A stretch of DNA of 64,000 nucleotides, from positions 38,360,077 through 38,424,076 of the forward strand of contig NC_084834.1 in assembly GCF_033115175.1 (NCBI RefSeq), written 5' to 3'. The DNA is from Lepus europaeus. Lineage: Eukaryota > Chordata > Mammalia > Lagomorpha > Leporidae. The notes below the pieces were generated by a model. It had not been told where the DNA came from, made no database searches, and was given only the letters and a program-made list of their open reading frames with translations. The translations under genes were made by a program, and so were the position numbers. How positions within the stretch are numbered: the first letter of the stretch is position 1; each line of letters opens with the position of its first letter. Below, piece by piece: positions 22,231 through 33,084 of this stretch.

Positions 22231-22590
22231 CTGTCTGGGGTATTGTAGATGTTGAAGTTTTAAAATTACAGTGCCATATTCTTCTAACTGTACCCAGTGG
22301 GCTCCAGAAGCCACAGCACTTGCAAGAGCCACCACCATCCCCTGTGAAAAGATACGAATGTGCTCTTCTGGACTGTGGGGAATTTGATATGATTCTTTCT
22401 CCTCCTGCAACTTTTATTTCCATCCTGCTAGGGCCCTTCGACAAGCTCATGGCAACTGTAATTCATGGTAAAGCTGTGCAAGGATTTCAAATTTTTGGAC
22501 CAAAGTATACTTCTCTTTTGATTTCATTTTACACAGACTTTTTGAGGAGCTCTCATATTTTTTTCCAGTAAAATGTTATGCTGATCCAAC
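22231..22590. other. unique intergenic DNA
   Basis: Nothing recognised. Confidence 0.5.
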
Positions 22591-22591
22591 A

Positions 22592-22917
22592 TATTTTTTA
22601 AAAGATTTTATTTATTTATTTGAGAGGTAGCATTACAAGAAAGGGAGAGATAGAGAGGGAGGTCTTCCACCCGCTGTTCACTCCCCAAGTGGCTGCAATG
22701 GCCAGAGCTGGGCTGATCCAAAGCCAGGAGCCAGGAGCTTCTTCTAAGTCTCCTATGTAGGTGCAGGGGCCCAAGGACTTGGGCCATTTTCTACTGCTAT
22801 CCCAGGCCATAGCAGAGAGCTGGATCGGAAGAGGAACAGCCTGGACACAGACTGGCATCCATATGGGATGGTGGCACAACAGACAGAGGCTTAGCCCACT
22901 ATGCTACAGTGCCGGCC
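22592..22917 (-). mobile_element. C repeat SINE, near full length
   Basis: Inverted copy from AAAGATTTTATTTATTTATT to CTACAGTGCCGGCCC; immediately followed by another inverted copy. Confidence 0.92.
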
Positions 22918-22930
22918 CTTGTATTTTGTC

Positions 22931-23247
22931 TTTTTTTTTTTAACTTGATAGGTAGAGTCATAGACAGTGAGAGAGAGAGACAGAGAGAAAAGCCTTCCTT
23001 CCATTGGTTCACTCCCCCAATGGCCGCACGGCTGGCGCTGCGCCGATCCAAAGCCAGGAGCCAGGTGCTTCTTCCTGTCTCCATGCGGGTGCAGGGGCCC
23101 AAGCACTTGGGCCATCCTCCACTGCCTTCCCAGGCCACAGCAGAGAGCTGTACGGGAAGAGGAGCAACCAGGACTAGACCCCGGCGCCCATATGGGATGC
23201 CGGCCCTGCAGGCAGAGGAATAACCAAGTGAGCCACAGCACCAGCCG
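22931..23247 (-). mobile_element. C repeat SINE (intermediate type)
   Basis: Inverted; GATAGGTAGAGTCATAGACA to GCCACAGCACCAGCCG. Flanks CTTGTATTTTGTC (22918-22930) and CTTGTATTTTATT (23248-23260) are near-identical and form its TSD. Confidence 0.93.
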
Positions 23248-23261
23248 CTTGTATTTTATTC

Positions 23262-24345
23262 TTTTTTTTTTTTAACTTTTATTTAATGAATATAAATTTC
23301 CAGTGTACAGCTTATGGATTACAATGGCTTCCCCCTCCCATAACTTCCCTCCCACCCGCAACCCTCCCCTCTCCCGCTCCCTCTCCCCTTCCATTTGCAT
23401 CAAGATTCATTTTCAATTCTCTTTATATACAGAAGATCAATTTAGTATAAAGATTTCAACAGTTTGCACCCACATAGAAACACAAAGTGAAACATACTGT
23501 TGGAGTACTAGTTATAGCATTAAATCAAAATGTACAGCACATTAAGGACAGAGATCCCACATGAGGAGCAAGTGCACAGTGGCTCCTGTTGTTGACCCAA
23601 CAAATTGACACTCTAGTTTATGGCGCCAGGAACCACCCTAGGCTGTCGTCATGAGTTGCCAAGGCTATGGAAGCCTTCCAAGTTTGCCGACTCTGATCAC
23701 ATTTAGACAAGGTCATAAAAGACAGGGTGAGGATAGTAACCAATGATCCTAAGAGTGGCATTTACCAGGTTTGAACAATTATACAGCATTAAGTGGGGAA
23801 GAGGACCATCAGTACACACAGGTTGGGAGTAGAGCCATTGGTGGTAGAGTAGAGGTTATGATTACAAAGGAATGAGGCCCAAGTACGTGAGACAGGGTCT
23901 AGAACAAAGGACAGAGTCATTATTAGAGGAGCTAAGAAAGGTGCTGTCTAAGCTACAAGTAATTTTTCTGATTGAGAGGCAAATAGAACCTGATAGAAGG
24001 GGCTTGATAATAATCTGGTGGGCTTTAGGCCTTGTAAGTTAAGAGGCCCAGACCTATCTATCTCTTCACATGGGGTATATCCTAAGGGAGGTGTGAACCT
24101 CCTAGGGGAAGGCACTCTGTTGACTTTCATTACTTGGCTGGCCTGGGAGGAGAGCTGGCCAGGTAAAGGCAGGGGGCATCTCTAACAAGAAATTTACAGT
24201 TCTGCCTGCAATGTTGCTGACCCTACTTGGCTGTCCCCTCAGCTGCAGTGTTCACTTTGGAAGTTGGGCTGAGTGAAGGGCTTTTCAGCTTAGAGCCAAT
24301 CAGATCTGTGGCTCTGACCTGGGCATCCTTCAACTCCAGGGCAGG
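23262..24345 (-). mobile_element. rabbit-type L1 3' end (3' UTR), 5' truncated
   Basis: It begins with an oligo-T tail and TTTAATGAATATAAATTTCC, then ACAGCTTATGGATTACAATG, the pattern shared with the copy at 37.6 kb. It extends through GGTATATCCTAAGGGAGG to TAGAGCCAATCAGATCTG. No ORF2 coding sequence remains. The right end is approximate. Confidence 0.85.
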
Positions 24346-25094
24346 TCATTCTTAATAGTAATTTATTAATTGTTCTGATCTCTGCAACAAAAATGTATAA
24401 AAAGAGAAATCAAAATATATTTACATCTCCTGTGACTATTAGGATCTGAGTGAAAATTTTACTCTGGATTAAATTCTCATGATAATTAGTAGTTAGTATA
24501 CCATTGACCAAAACAACATAAATATATATAAATTTAATTAAATCATTATTAAAGTAAAAAAATAAAATTTTGGTGAAAACATATCGCCTATGACAGGAAT
24601 GTGGGTTTTTCCCCCAATTACTTCTTACATTTTTTGTTAAAATCGTGAAATACTAGAACAAGATAGGCTTCTGTGTGAGTTCCATTCCCATTTTACTTTT
24701 TATAAATGTAAGCAAAGAATATTGTTGACATAAGTAGGTAGAAATGGAATGAATTTTGAAACTGCAATTTTGTTTAATTGTCTGAATGCCTTCCAAGTTC
24801 TAGACCAACAATCACAGTGATCTAACATCCAAAATTATTTTTTATGTTCTACCAGAAGTTGATTAGATTTTCCTTCAATGCAATTTAAAGCAAAGAATTC
24901 CAAACCACCTGGCTCACAGAAGTGTCTGTATCCCAAACATTTGAGTCATTCTCTTTTTCAGTATTGACATCATTCTTTCAAATTGTCCCTTCATTTGTGG
25001 CACTGGAGTTGTTAGTTTGTGTGCTGGTTTTTTGCTTCTCTATTTTCTTGTGTGTTTGCTGATTTGGTTGATTTTCTAATTATTCAGGATGAGG
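24346..25094. other. unique AT-rich intergenic DNA
   Basis: 750 bp without recognised repeats or frames; a candidate for a conservation check. Confidence 0.5.
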
Positions 25095-25182
25095 GTTTGC
25101 AAACCAAAGCCAGTTGCTACTGGACAAATCCTGCCTAATCTGTTTTTGTACAGCTCTCAGGTTAAAAATGGTTTTTACAGTT
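25095..25182 (+). mobile_element. hAT-like DNA transposon end fragment
   Basis: GGGTTTGCAAACCAAAGCCA, GACAAATCCTGCCTAATC and AAAAATGGTTTTTACAG match the 5' end of the same broad transposon group as the 6.4-kb fossil. Confidence 0.6.
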
Positions 25183-25196
25183 TATCAAAAATTATT

Positions 25197-25526
25197 ATTT
25201 TTTAAAGATTTATTTTATTTATTTGAAAGACAGAGTTCAGAGAGAGGTAGAGGCAGAGAGAGAGGGGTCTTCCATCTGCTGGTTCACTCCCCAGATGGCC
25301 ACAATGGCCAGAGCTGTGCCGATCCGAAGCCAGAAGCCAGGAGCTTCTTCCGGGTCTCCCACACAGGTGCAGGAGCCCGAGGACTTGGGCCATCTTCTAC
25401 TGCTTTCCTAGGCCATAGCAGAGAGCTGGATCGGCAGAGGAGCAGCCGGGACTAGAACCGGCGCCCATATGGGATGCCAGCACTTCAGTCCAGGGCTTTA
25501 ACCCATTGCGCCACAGCACCAGCCCA
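25197..25526 (-). mobile_element. C repeat SINE, near full length
   Basis: Inverted; TTTTAAAGATTTATTTTA to GCCACAGCACCAGCCCA. Perfect 14-bp TSD TATCAAAAATTATT at 25183-25196 and 25527-25540. Confidence 0.95.
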
Positions 25527-25544
25527 TATCAAAAATTATTTATT

Positions 25545-25889
25545 GGGCCGGCGCTGCGGCTCACTAGGCTAATCCTCCGCCTTGCGGCGCCGGCACACCG
25601 GGTTCTAGTCCCGGTCGGGGCACTGATCCTGTCCCGGTTGCCCCTCTTCCAGGCCAGCTCTCTGCTGTGGCCAGGGAGTGCAGTGGAGGATGGCCCAAGT
25701 GCTTGGGCCCTGCACCCCATGGGAGACCAGGAGAAGCACCTGGCTCCTGCCATCGGATCAGCGCGGTGTGCCGGCCGCAGCGCGCCTACCGTGGCGGCCA
25801 TTGGAGGGTGAACCAACGGCAAAAGGAAGACCTTTCTTTCTGTCTCTCTCTCACTGTCCACTCTGCCTGTCAAAAATAAAAAATTTAAA
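25545..25889 (+). mobile_element. young C repeat (CSINE2-like)
   Basis: Head GGGCCGGCGCTGCGGCTCAC; ends CTGTCAAAAATAAAAAATTT. TSD AAAAATTATTTATT at 25531-25544 and 25890-25903, overlapping the right TSD of the preceding element. Confidence 0.95.
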
Positions 25890-25903
25890 AAAAATTATTT
25901 ATT

Positions 25904-26117
25904 GGGGCTGGCTCTGTGGCGTAGCCAGTAAAGCCACTGCCTGCAGTGCCTGCATCCCATATGGGTGCCAGTTTAGGTCTCAGCTGCTCCACGTCCCATC
26001 CAGCTCTCTGCTATGGCCTGGGAAAGCAGTGGAAGATGGCCCAAGTCCTTGGGCCCCTGCACCCACATGGGAGACCCGGAAGAAGCTCCTGACTACCCGC
26101 TACGCCACAGCGCTCCC
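25904..26117 (+). mobile_element. C repeat SINE truncated after 190 bp, ending in an inverted head (fold-back)
   Basis: Head and body run normally from GGGGCTGGCTCTGTGGCGTA to GAGACCCGGAAGAAGCTCCT. The sequence then switches to CTACCCGCTACGCCACAGCG (26093-26112), which is the reverse complement of a C-repeat head. The 3' third and tail are missing. Confidence 0.85.
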
Positions 26118-26579
26118 TCCAGGTAGTTTTCTGACCCCCAGTCTAGGACCTAACAGCCTGGTGAGAGTGAATCAGTGTGGACACACATCTTCACTTTGTC
26201 CAGAAAAGAACAATCTGCGAAAGAGGCCATCTTGATTGGCAGTTCTCAAGATGATCCGTTCCAGAAGCCTGCATATGAAAGATTAGAATCCAGAACATGA
26301 TTCCCTACTTACTGCTGCAGAGACAACTACCCAGAACTTAGGAACTTCAAACACTAGCAGTCATTTGCTTCGCCTCCAGCTCTGTACCACGGGTCAGGCT
26401 CAGTGGGGAGGGCTGGTCTCTTTCCCATGTGGTGTCGACAGGACCAAGCTTGCAAAGGACCAGGGAGCCTGAGTCCAAGGACGCCCTCACGTGGATGGCA
26501 CATCATTGCCTCTGTCACCTTGGAATCTCAGGACAGAAGTAAAAATGGGGTCTCACTGCTATCCTTAGAAAGGCTGCTC
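26118..26579. other. unique or old LTR-like intergenic DNA
   Basis: Segment 26290-26470 (TACTGCTGCAGAGACAACTA and following) loosely recalls an antisense LTR of MaLR/ERVL type. No gene is seen. Confidence 0.35.
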
Positions 26580-26884
26580 GTGTGGCTGGCTCTGTGGCAT
26601 AGCAGGTAAAGCCACCACCTGCAACGCCAGCATCTTATACGGGCGCTGGTCGCTTCTGATCCCTGCTGATGTGCCTGGGAAAGACAGTGGAGGATGCCCC
26701 AAGTGCTTCGGCCCCTGCACCCATGTTGCAGACCCAGATGAAGCTCCTGGCTCCTGGCTTTAGCCTAGCTCAGCCTTGGCTGTTGCGGCCACTTGGGAAG
26801 TGAACCACTAAAAGGAAGACCTGTGTGCGTGTGTGTCCTTCTCTCTCTCCATGACCCTGACTTACAAATAAATGAAACTTTATA
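26580..26884 (+). mobile_element. C repeat SINE, small internal deletion
   Basis: GGCTCTGTGGCATAGCAGGT head; the B-box region is shortened (GGGCGCTGGTCGCTTC). GT-rich spacer, tail AAATAAATGAAAC. Confidence 0.9.
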
Positions 26885-27940
26885 AAAAGGACTGCTCGCA
26901 ACCTTGACCCTGGGTAAGGAACTGGGGTGTCAGGAGGGTTCCCACCACCCTAACTGATAGCAATGGTTCTTTGTGCCTGAGTTGCCTGTATTACTACAAA
27001 GTGTGTCCAGGTTTTTAGGACAGCACAGGAAAGGGTTTCAAGCAGGCACGGTTTACTGTAAGTAGGAAGAGCACCTGCCCAGCTGGTCTGGGGAGATTTC
27101 TCTTTGACCTTTGTCTTGTAATAATGGGAAGGAATATTCCTAGGATAGGGAGGAGAGCCCTAGGAAGAAGGTGGGGTTTTCCTGGAATCGGGGTGCCACC
27201 TTGTTTCTTTCCCAGTAGGGTCCCTGTGGATCTGCCCTGCGAGTTTGCAACTGCAGTGTTAATGATGTTATAATGAGCGTGGGGTTAACTAAGGTGATCG
27301 CAGGGCTGACAATGTCGCTGTCTTTTCTGGGACATTCGCCAGCCCTGTAGTTTTTGAGTTGTTATGATACAGACTCTCGTTGGGCTGCCCTGGACATCTG
27401 GGCTCCTCTGTATCCAGCTGTCTGCAGACTCTGACACCTGTCTTAGCCACGCTTGTGTTGAGTTCCTGCTTTCCTACTAGGGGTGTAGAATCTTGGGTCC
27501 TGTGGGGCAGAAGGCCCCCATGTGACCAGCCCTCGATGGCATCTCCGGGCGCTGCATCAGTTAAGCCCTTCCCTGGTGGACGTTGTTCATAGGTGCTATT
27601 ACAGCTGGGTGCTGGAGAGGTGGAGTACACCCCATGTGACTCCACTGGGTGAGGTGTTAGGGGCTTGCAGCTGGTTTCCTGATGACTTGGGCGGTGGACT
27701 TTGCCCTGCTCTGATTTGCCACCCTGTATCCTTCCACTGAACTAAACCTCAGCCGTGAGTACGACTGTCCTCTGAGTCCCGGGAGTCCTTCTGGTGAATA
27801 TAAGAACTGGGGGTGGTCTGGTGCCTCCTCATAGCATGGTGGCCGGGTTCCAAAAGCAAGCATCGAGACACACACACACACACACACACACGGGGGAGGG
27901 GGGAGGGCAAAGAGCCAAGTGGAAGGTGCATTGTTTTTCT
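26885..27940. other. unique intergenic DNA with a (CA)n run
   Basis: A (CA)n tract lies at about 27869-27891. A 118-codon minus-strand frame (27289-27645) is not recognised and has no supporting signals. Confidence 0.45.
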
Positions 27941-27941
27941 T

Positions 27942-28218
27942 TTTTTTAGATTGATTTATGTATTTGAAAGTCAGAGTTAAACAGAGAGAGGAGAGGTGGG
28001 GGGGGGGGGAGAAGGGGAGAGAGAGAGAGAGACAGGTCTTCCATCCACTGGTTCACTCCCCAATTGGCCGCAAAGCCAGTAACCAGGAGCTTCTTCTGGG
28101 TCTCCCACACAGGTGCAGGATCCCAGGTACTTGGGCCATCTTCTACTGCTTTCCCAGGCCATATCAGAGAGCTGGATTGGAAGTGGAGCAGCCAGGATGC
28201 CGGCACTGCAGCCAGCCC
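27942..28218 (-). mobile_element. C repeat SINE, head truncated
   Basis: Inverted; TTGAAAGTCAGAGTTAAACA, a G-run (27999-28008) inside the purine stretch, and GGATGCCGGCACTGCAG at the right. It is joined to the tail of another C repeat in the opposite orientation. Confidence 0.88.
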
Positions 28219-28256
28219 CATCTGCCTTCCAAGTAAATAAAATAAATCTTATAAAA
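28219..28256 (+). mobile_element. isolated C repeat tail
   Basis: CATCTGCCTTCCAAGTAAAT followed by AAAATAAATCTTATAAAA is only the 3' end of a plus-strand C repeat, left beside the inverted copy. Confidence 0.75.
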
Positions 28257-28901
28257 ACTCTATAGAAATCAGGGGTAGTGATAGTACCTAGGCATAGAAT
28301 TAGCTGGGTTGTCTTGTTGTGTGTTGGTTAGAAGTGGACTCGTAGGAAAATTCCAGCTCTGCCGATCATGCATTCCCTGGGCAGGTGCTATTTTAGCTGA
28401 TGTTAAAGATAAGATCGTCAATTTTCTTAACTCAAATTCTACTGAACGAATTTATATTAACCTAGCTCTCAGGAGACTAATTTACATACCAGGAAACATT
28501 TATTATTTTGCAGTAGGAAATATACCTGATTTAATAACTCCCAAGAGTGCATTCCCCAAAAATGCCAGGGGGAACTACCTCTGGTGTTACTGAAATCCTG
28601 CTGAGTGTTGCTTAGAAGAGAGTTCTCAGGGAGCCAAATTAACGATCAGAAGGCTCATTTAGAAGACCCTGGAGTCAGTGAGGTGGTAAGTGAGCAGTGT
28701 GGGAGGCATTCGCACAGCTGAGAGAAAACCACCCCTCCCGGCCAGGGCTGTTACTGTGTGGGTCAAAGCTCTCCCTGCTCAGCTGTGCAAGGGAATCCCA
28801 GCACACCTCACTGCTGGATTCCCCCTTCTCCTGGATCATGCAGGAGGAGCTGTGTTGGTATGAAACTCCAGGATCCTCTTATTTTGCTGCTGGCTAACCA
28901 T
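28257..28901. other. unique intergenic DNA
   Basis: A 94-codon frame at 28309-28593 (+) is not recognised. No repeats are seen. Confidence 0.45.
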
Positions 28902-28933
28902 TATATATATATGTGTGTGTGTATATATATATA

Positions 28934-28968
<35 letters not shown>

Positions 28969-29282
28969 GTGTGTGTATATATATGTGTGTATATGTGTAT
29001 ATATATATGTGTGTGTATATATGTGTGTATATATGTGTGTGTATATGTGTGTGTATATATATGTGTGTGTATATATGTGTGTGTATATGTGTGTGTATAT
29101 ATATATGTGTGTGTGTATATATGTGTTTGTGTGTATATATATATGTGTGTGTGTGTATATGTGTGTGTATATATGTGTTTGTGTGTATATATATGTGTGT
29201 GTATATATGTGTGTGTATATATATGTGTGTGTATATATATATGTGTGTGTGTATATATATATGTGTGTATATATATATATAT
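28902..29282. repeat. TA/TG alternating microsatellite, about 380 bp
   Basis: Irregular alternation of (TA)n and (TG)n blocks with rare TTTG interruptions. It is purely alternating purine-pyrimidine, so it could adopt Z-DNA or cruciform forms. Long frames of I, Y, C and V residues here are artefacts. Confidence 0.97.
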
Positions 29283-29629
29283 CTTTTGCCTTGTTACTGG
29301 TAGGCACTCTCTTTGCTCAGGAACCTGTGAAGCCTTTGGGATGCTTCTTCCAGTATCTTTGGGATGCTGCTCTCTGTGGGTGCTTTGGTCCCCGCTGGCT
29401 CTCTGTGCATCGCATGTATGGATGCTTAGGTGTATGGGTGTAGCGTGGGCCAGCAAGGCCCTGTGCCTGACGTCACTCCATGTGAACGCTCCTCTCACTG
29501 CTGCACCGGCCCAGCCCTGGATGTGTACAGGTGCACACCAGGTACTGCGGGTGTACACACAGGTATGACCATCACAGGTCTGCCAGGGCCGCTGGCTGCC
29601 CCGAGTGATCCTCCATTTAAACCAAATAA
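29283..29629. other. unique intergenic DNA
   Basis: Nothing recognised. Confidence 0.5.
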
Positions 29630-29642
29630 AAACTGAATCGAG

Positions 29643-29904
29643 GGGCCAACGCTGTGGCTTACTTAGTAGGCTAAGCCCCTTCCCGCGGCACCAGTATCCC
29701 ATATGGGCACCGGTTCAAGTCCTAGATGCTCCTTTTCCGATCCAGCTCTTTGCCATGGTCTGGGAAAGCAGTGGAAGATGGCCCAAGTGCATGGGCCCCT
29801 GCACCCATGTGGGAGACCCAGAGAAGGCTCCTGGCTCCTAGCCTCCCTCTCTCCGTCTGCAACCTCTCAAATAAATAAAATAACTCTTAGAGAGAGAGAG
29901 AGAG
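29643..29904 (+). mobile_element. C repeat SINE with 3' deletion
   Basis: Head GGGCCAACGCTGTGGCTTAC; about 70 bp before the CT tract is lost; tail AAATAAATAAAATAAC plus (AG)n. TSD AAACTGAATCGAG (29630-29642) / AAACTGAGTCGAG (29905-29917). Confidence 0.92.
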
Positions 29905-29917
29905 AAACTGAGTCGAG

Positions 29918-30739
29918 AAGAATCTAGAAGGCTGGGTCTGACTTGGACCCCAGAGAACCCATCATTTGCTGAGCCACAAAGAAAGGAAAGGAACGGGTTA
30001 ACCTGAGTGCTGGCAGATCTCAGAAGAGAATTTTGCTCACCGAAACTGAAAATAGCAGGTGGAAGTAGGACATAGGAGCCTATGGAAGAGCATTAAAGGG
30101 TATTCTGCCACAAAACGCTGTTGAGGAAAGTAGATGCGAGCAGCTCCGGTCTGCGGCGCGGTGCACTGGCAAGGTCAGTGTCAGCCCCCGATGCAGGCTA
30201 AAGTTAATTTCTTAAAAAGCGACATTTCTCCCCCTTACCGTTTAAAACAGATGTTCCTAACCACAGCCTTCCGTGTCAACAAGAGAACAACGAGTCGGGC
30301 TGAGGAACGCCCAGCTCCCAACATCCCCTGGGAGGCCGGGAACGAGTCTCCGCAGAGCAGTCAGGCAGAGCGAGAGGCTGTGCTCACCTCGGACGCCCCC
30401 AAGGCCCCAGGACGGGTCCCGACTTGCGGGCTCCGGCTTTTCCCACCCTCCTCCCCATCTCGGCCGCTGGGCGTTCCCTTGCAGCGTGCTGCGAGTGTCC
30501 GGAATGGAGTATTTCATCCCAAAAGCTCCCCGCATGGTAATTCCCTCCTGTGCGACAGTCAGATCACAGAAGGCTGCTGATGGTCTTATGGGACTTTTGG
30601 ACAAAGTTTAAAAGGTGTCCCAGACACTTTACCTTGTGTTCTAAAGAAAAAAATGGTCATGATAAATTGATTCGGTTTGAATAAGACCCTTTAGCGCCAT
30701 CTGCAGGAAAAGTGTCTTGGATGGGAACGGTGTTCGCAA
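29918..30739. other. unique DNA; moderately CpG-rich at 30280-30500
   Basis: A 148-codon frame at 30134-30580 (+) reflects this richer composition. No family, promoter or splice evidence is seen. Confidence 0.45.
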
Positions 30740-30862
30740 GAGTTAAATATCAAAGGCTCAGGAACCAAACAGTGGGATCACCCCCCTTGCTCTGCCGCTT
30801 CCACCAGTGAGTTGTGACCTTAGGCAAATTGCTTAACTTTTCTGAGCACCCTGTCCCTCACT
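30740..30862 (+). mobile_element. MIR SINE fragment
   Basis: TGAGTTGTGACCTTAGGCAA and TTGCTTAACTTTTCTGAGCA are the MIR core; it is cut by the following C repeat. Confidence 0.75.
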
Positions 30863-30865
30863 TTA

Positions 30866-31156
30866 AAAAATATATTTTTAAAAAATGTATTTATTTGAAA
30901 AGTGGAGTTACAGAGAGGGAGAGGCAGTGGCAGAGAGAGAAAAGTCTTCCATCCATTGATTCACTACCCAAATAGCCACAGCTGAAGCCAGGAGCTTGGT
31001 CCATCCCCATGTAGGTGCAGGGGCCCAAGCACTTGCACTGCTTTCCCAGGCGAATTAGCAGAGAGCCGGATTGGAAGTGGAGCAGCCAGGACTCAAACTG
31101 GCAACCATATGGGATGCCCGCACTGCAGCAGCTTAACCCACTTCCCCACAGCACCA
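30866..31156 (-). mobile_element. C repeat SINE, internally shortened
   Basis: Inverted; ATGTATTTATTTGAAAAGTG to CCCCACAGCACC; the segment between the TCTCCCAT-type and GGGCCCAAG motifs is shortened. Confidence 0.9.
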
Positions 31157-31209
31157 AAATTGATATACATAACCGTCAAGCTTGTTACCAGGATTAAGGG
31201 AGATGATAC

Positions 31210-31550
31210 GGGGTCGGCTCTGTGGCACAGTGGGTTCAAGCCCTGGCCTGAAGCGCCGACATTCCATATGGGTGCAGGTTCTAGTCCCGGCTGCTCCACT
31301 TCCTATCCAGCTCTCTGCTATGGCCTGGGATAGCAGTAGAAGATGGCCCAGGTCCTTGGACCCCTGCACCCATGTAGGAGACCTGGAAGAAGCTCCTGGC
31401 TCCTGGCTTTGGATCAGCGCAGCTCTGGCCGTTGTGGCCAATTGGGGAGTGAACCAGCTGATGGAAGATCTCTCTCTCTCTGTCTCTACCTCTCTCTGTA
31501 ACTTTGTCTTTCAAATAAATAAATAAATCTTTAAAAGGGGGGGGGGGCGG
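31210..31550 (+). mobile_element. C repeat SINE, full length, G-run tail
   Basis: GGGGTCGGCTCTGTGGCACA head; tail AAATAAATAAATAAATC then an 11-G run at about 31537-31547. TSD GAGATGATAC (31200-31209) / GAAATGATAC (31551-31560). Confidence 0.93.
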
Positions 31551-31663
31551 GAAATGATACATAAAGCTCTCAGTGCTAGGCTCATCAACTACTCTGGGTT
31601 GTAAAAAAAGGACAGGAAGGCACATAGTAACAGTGCTCATGGTGTAAATTTAAATAGAATTTA

Positions 31664-32169
31664 GGGGACCAGCGTTGTGGTGCAACGAGTTAAAGCTGCT
31701 GCATGCGATGCCAGCATCCCGTATCACAGCGCTGGTTCCGGTCCTGGCTGCCCTGCCTCTGATCCAGCTCCTTGCTAATGCTCCTGAGAAAGAAGATAAT
31801 GCCCCAAGTGCTCTGGCACCCAAGTAGGAGACTCAGGTGGGGTCTCAGGCTCCTGGCTTCAGCTTGGTCAGCCCTGCCTGGACATTGCAGCCATTTAGGA
31901 AATGAACCAGCAGACGGATCTCTCTCTCTCTCATGTATATATATGTACATATACATATATAGATATATATAGGTATATATGTATACATATAAGTATGCAT
32001 ATATATTGGTATATATATTGGTATATATATAGGTATATAGGTATACATATAGGTATGTATGTATACCTATATATGTATACGTACATATATATATATACAT
32101 ATCTGTCTCTCCCATCTGTCTCTGTAACACTGCCTTTCAAATAAAAAAATATTTTAATATAAATAAATA
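31664..32169 (+). mobile_element. C repeat SINE containing a large TATA/GTAT microsatellite
   Basis: Older-type head (GTTGTGGTGCAACGAGTTAA) and body. Between the CT tract and the final CTGCCTTTCAAATAAAA lies about 170 bp of microsatellite. Perfect 12-bp TSD AAATAGAATTTA at 31652-31663 and 32170-32181 proves that the microsatellite belongs to the SINE. Confidence 0.93.
31930..32104. repeat. imperfect (TATACA/TATAGG)n microsatellite inside a SINE
   Basis: Alternating ATAT, GTAT, ACAT and AGGT tetranucleotide-like units with no fixed phase. Confidence 0.95.
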
Positions 32170-32181
32170 AAATAGAATTTA

Positions 32182-33084
32182 TTTGTGGTAAAACTTACAA
32201 GCAGAGAAATAGTAGAGAATTCTCTAGGCTCTGAGGTCCCAGCATGGAAGGACAGGCCCACCATGGTGAGCCCCCAGGACAAGAGGCCCGGCACCCAGAG
32301 TGTTCTGCACACATTTGGAGAAGGACATGCAGAAACATCTAGAAAGGGCAGTGATGTGCCTTCCTGGGACAGGACACAGCCTGGTGAGCCCGGGGAGGCT
32401 CTAGCGCTCAGCCACTGGCATCCTCATCGCCATCGCCCCGCCCACATAGGGTCTTGCTATAAAACGTGTGGCATTTTCTCTCCTCTGAGCATCACACAAT
32501 AAAACACGAGAGGAAACAGAGGCATTTGCCGCCCCCCCCCCAGGGCAAGGAGCGAACACCGCTTCTCCAGTCCCTACGGCTACAGCCTCAGCTAACAAGT
32601 CAGCCCGAGATCACTAGACCTGTTTAACTGAAATGAGTTCCGAGGGTCCCCAATTGTGGAAGACCTTGAGACCCTATAATGCAGCCCTACAGTCGTGGAC
32701 AAAAGTGAGACTCGAGTGGGTCATGTATTGGGTTACCTGTTAGAAGTGGCGGTCCAGACTTGAGCCTTCCTTTGCCTGGCAACTCCCTTTCCTGCTAAAT
32801 CACAATGAAGCTCAATTTGACGTCGTTTAGCACAAGGAGCCTGTTACGGGCTTCAACGCTTTCATCTGCAGCATCTGAGGCAAAGAAAATAGATGCCAGA
32901 GCAGACCAAAGCAAGGGAACCTCGATTGATTGAGTTGGTTTGAAACCTTTGACATCCATAAATAAGAAAGTCCAGCCGGGTGATTTGGCAAATAACCATA
33001 AGGAAATACTATGTACTGAAACTATGAGATCCAGTCAAAGACCTGTTCAAAGGAAAAGTCAGAATATTAAAATCATATTTTTAT
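32182..33084. other. unique intergenic DNA
   Basis: A CACACAATAAAACACGAG segment at about 32492 looks like a weak polyadenylation context. No family is recognised. Confidence 0.45.

Noticed and set aside
28836..29702. Long minus-strand frame of 288 codons and overlapping plus-strand frames of 137-217 codons
   Set aside because: They read through the TA/TG microsatellite (I, Y, T, H and C, V runs). There is no domain and no gene context.
30134..30580. 148-codon frame in moderately GC-rich unique DNA
   Set aside because: Another overlapping frame of similar length exists on each strand, which points to composition rather than coding.
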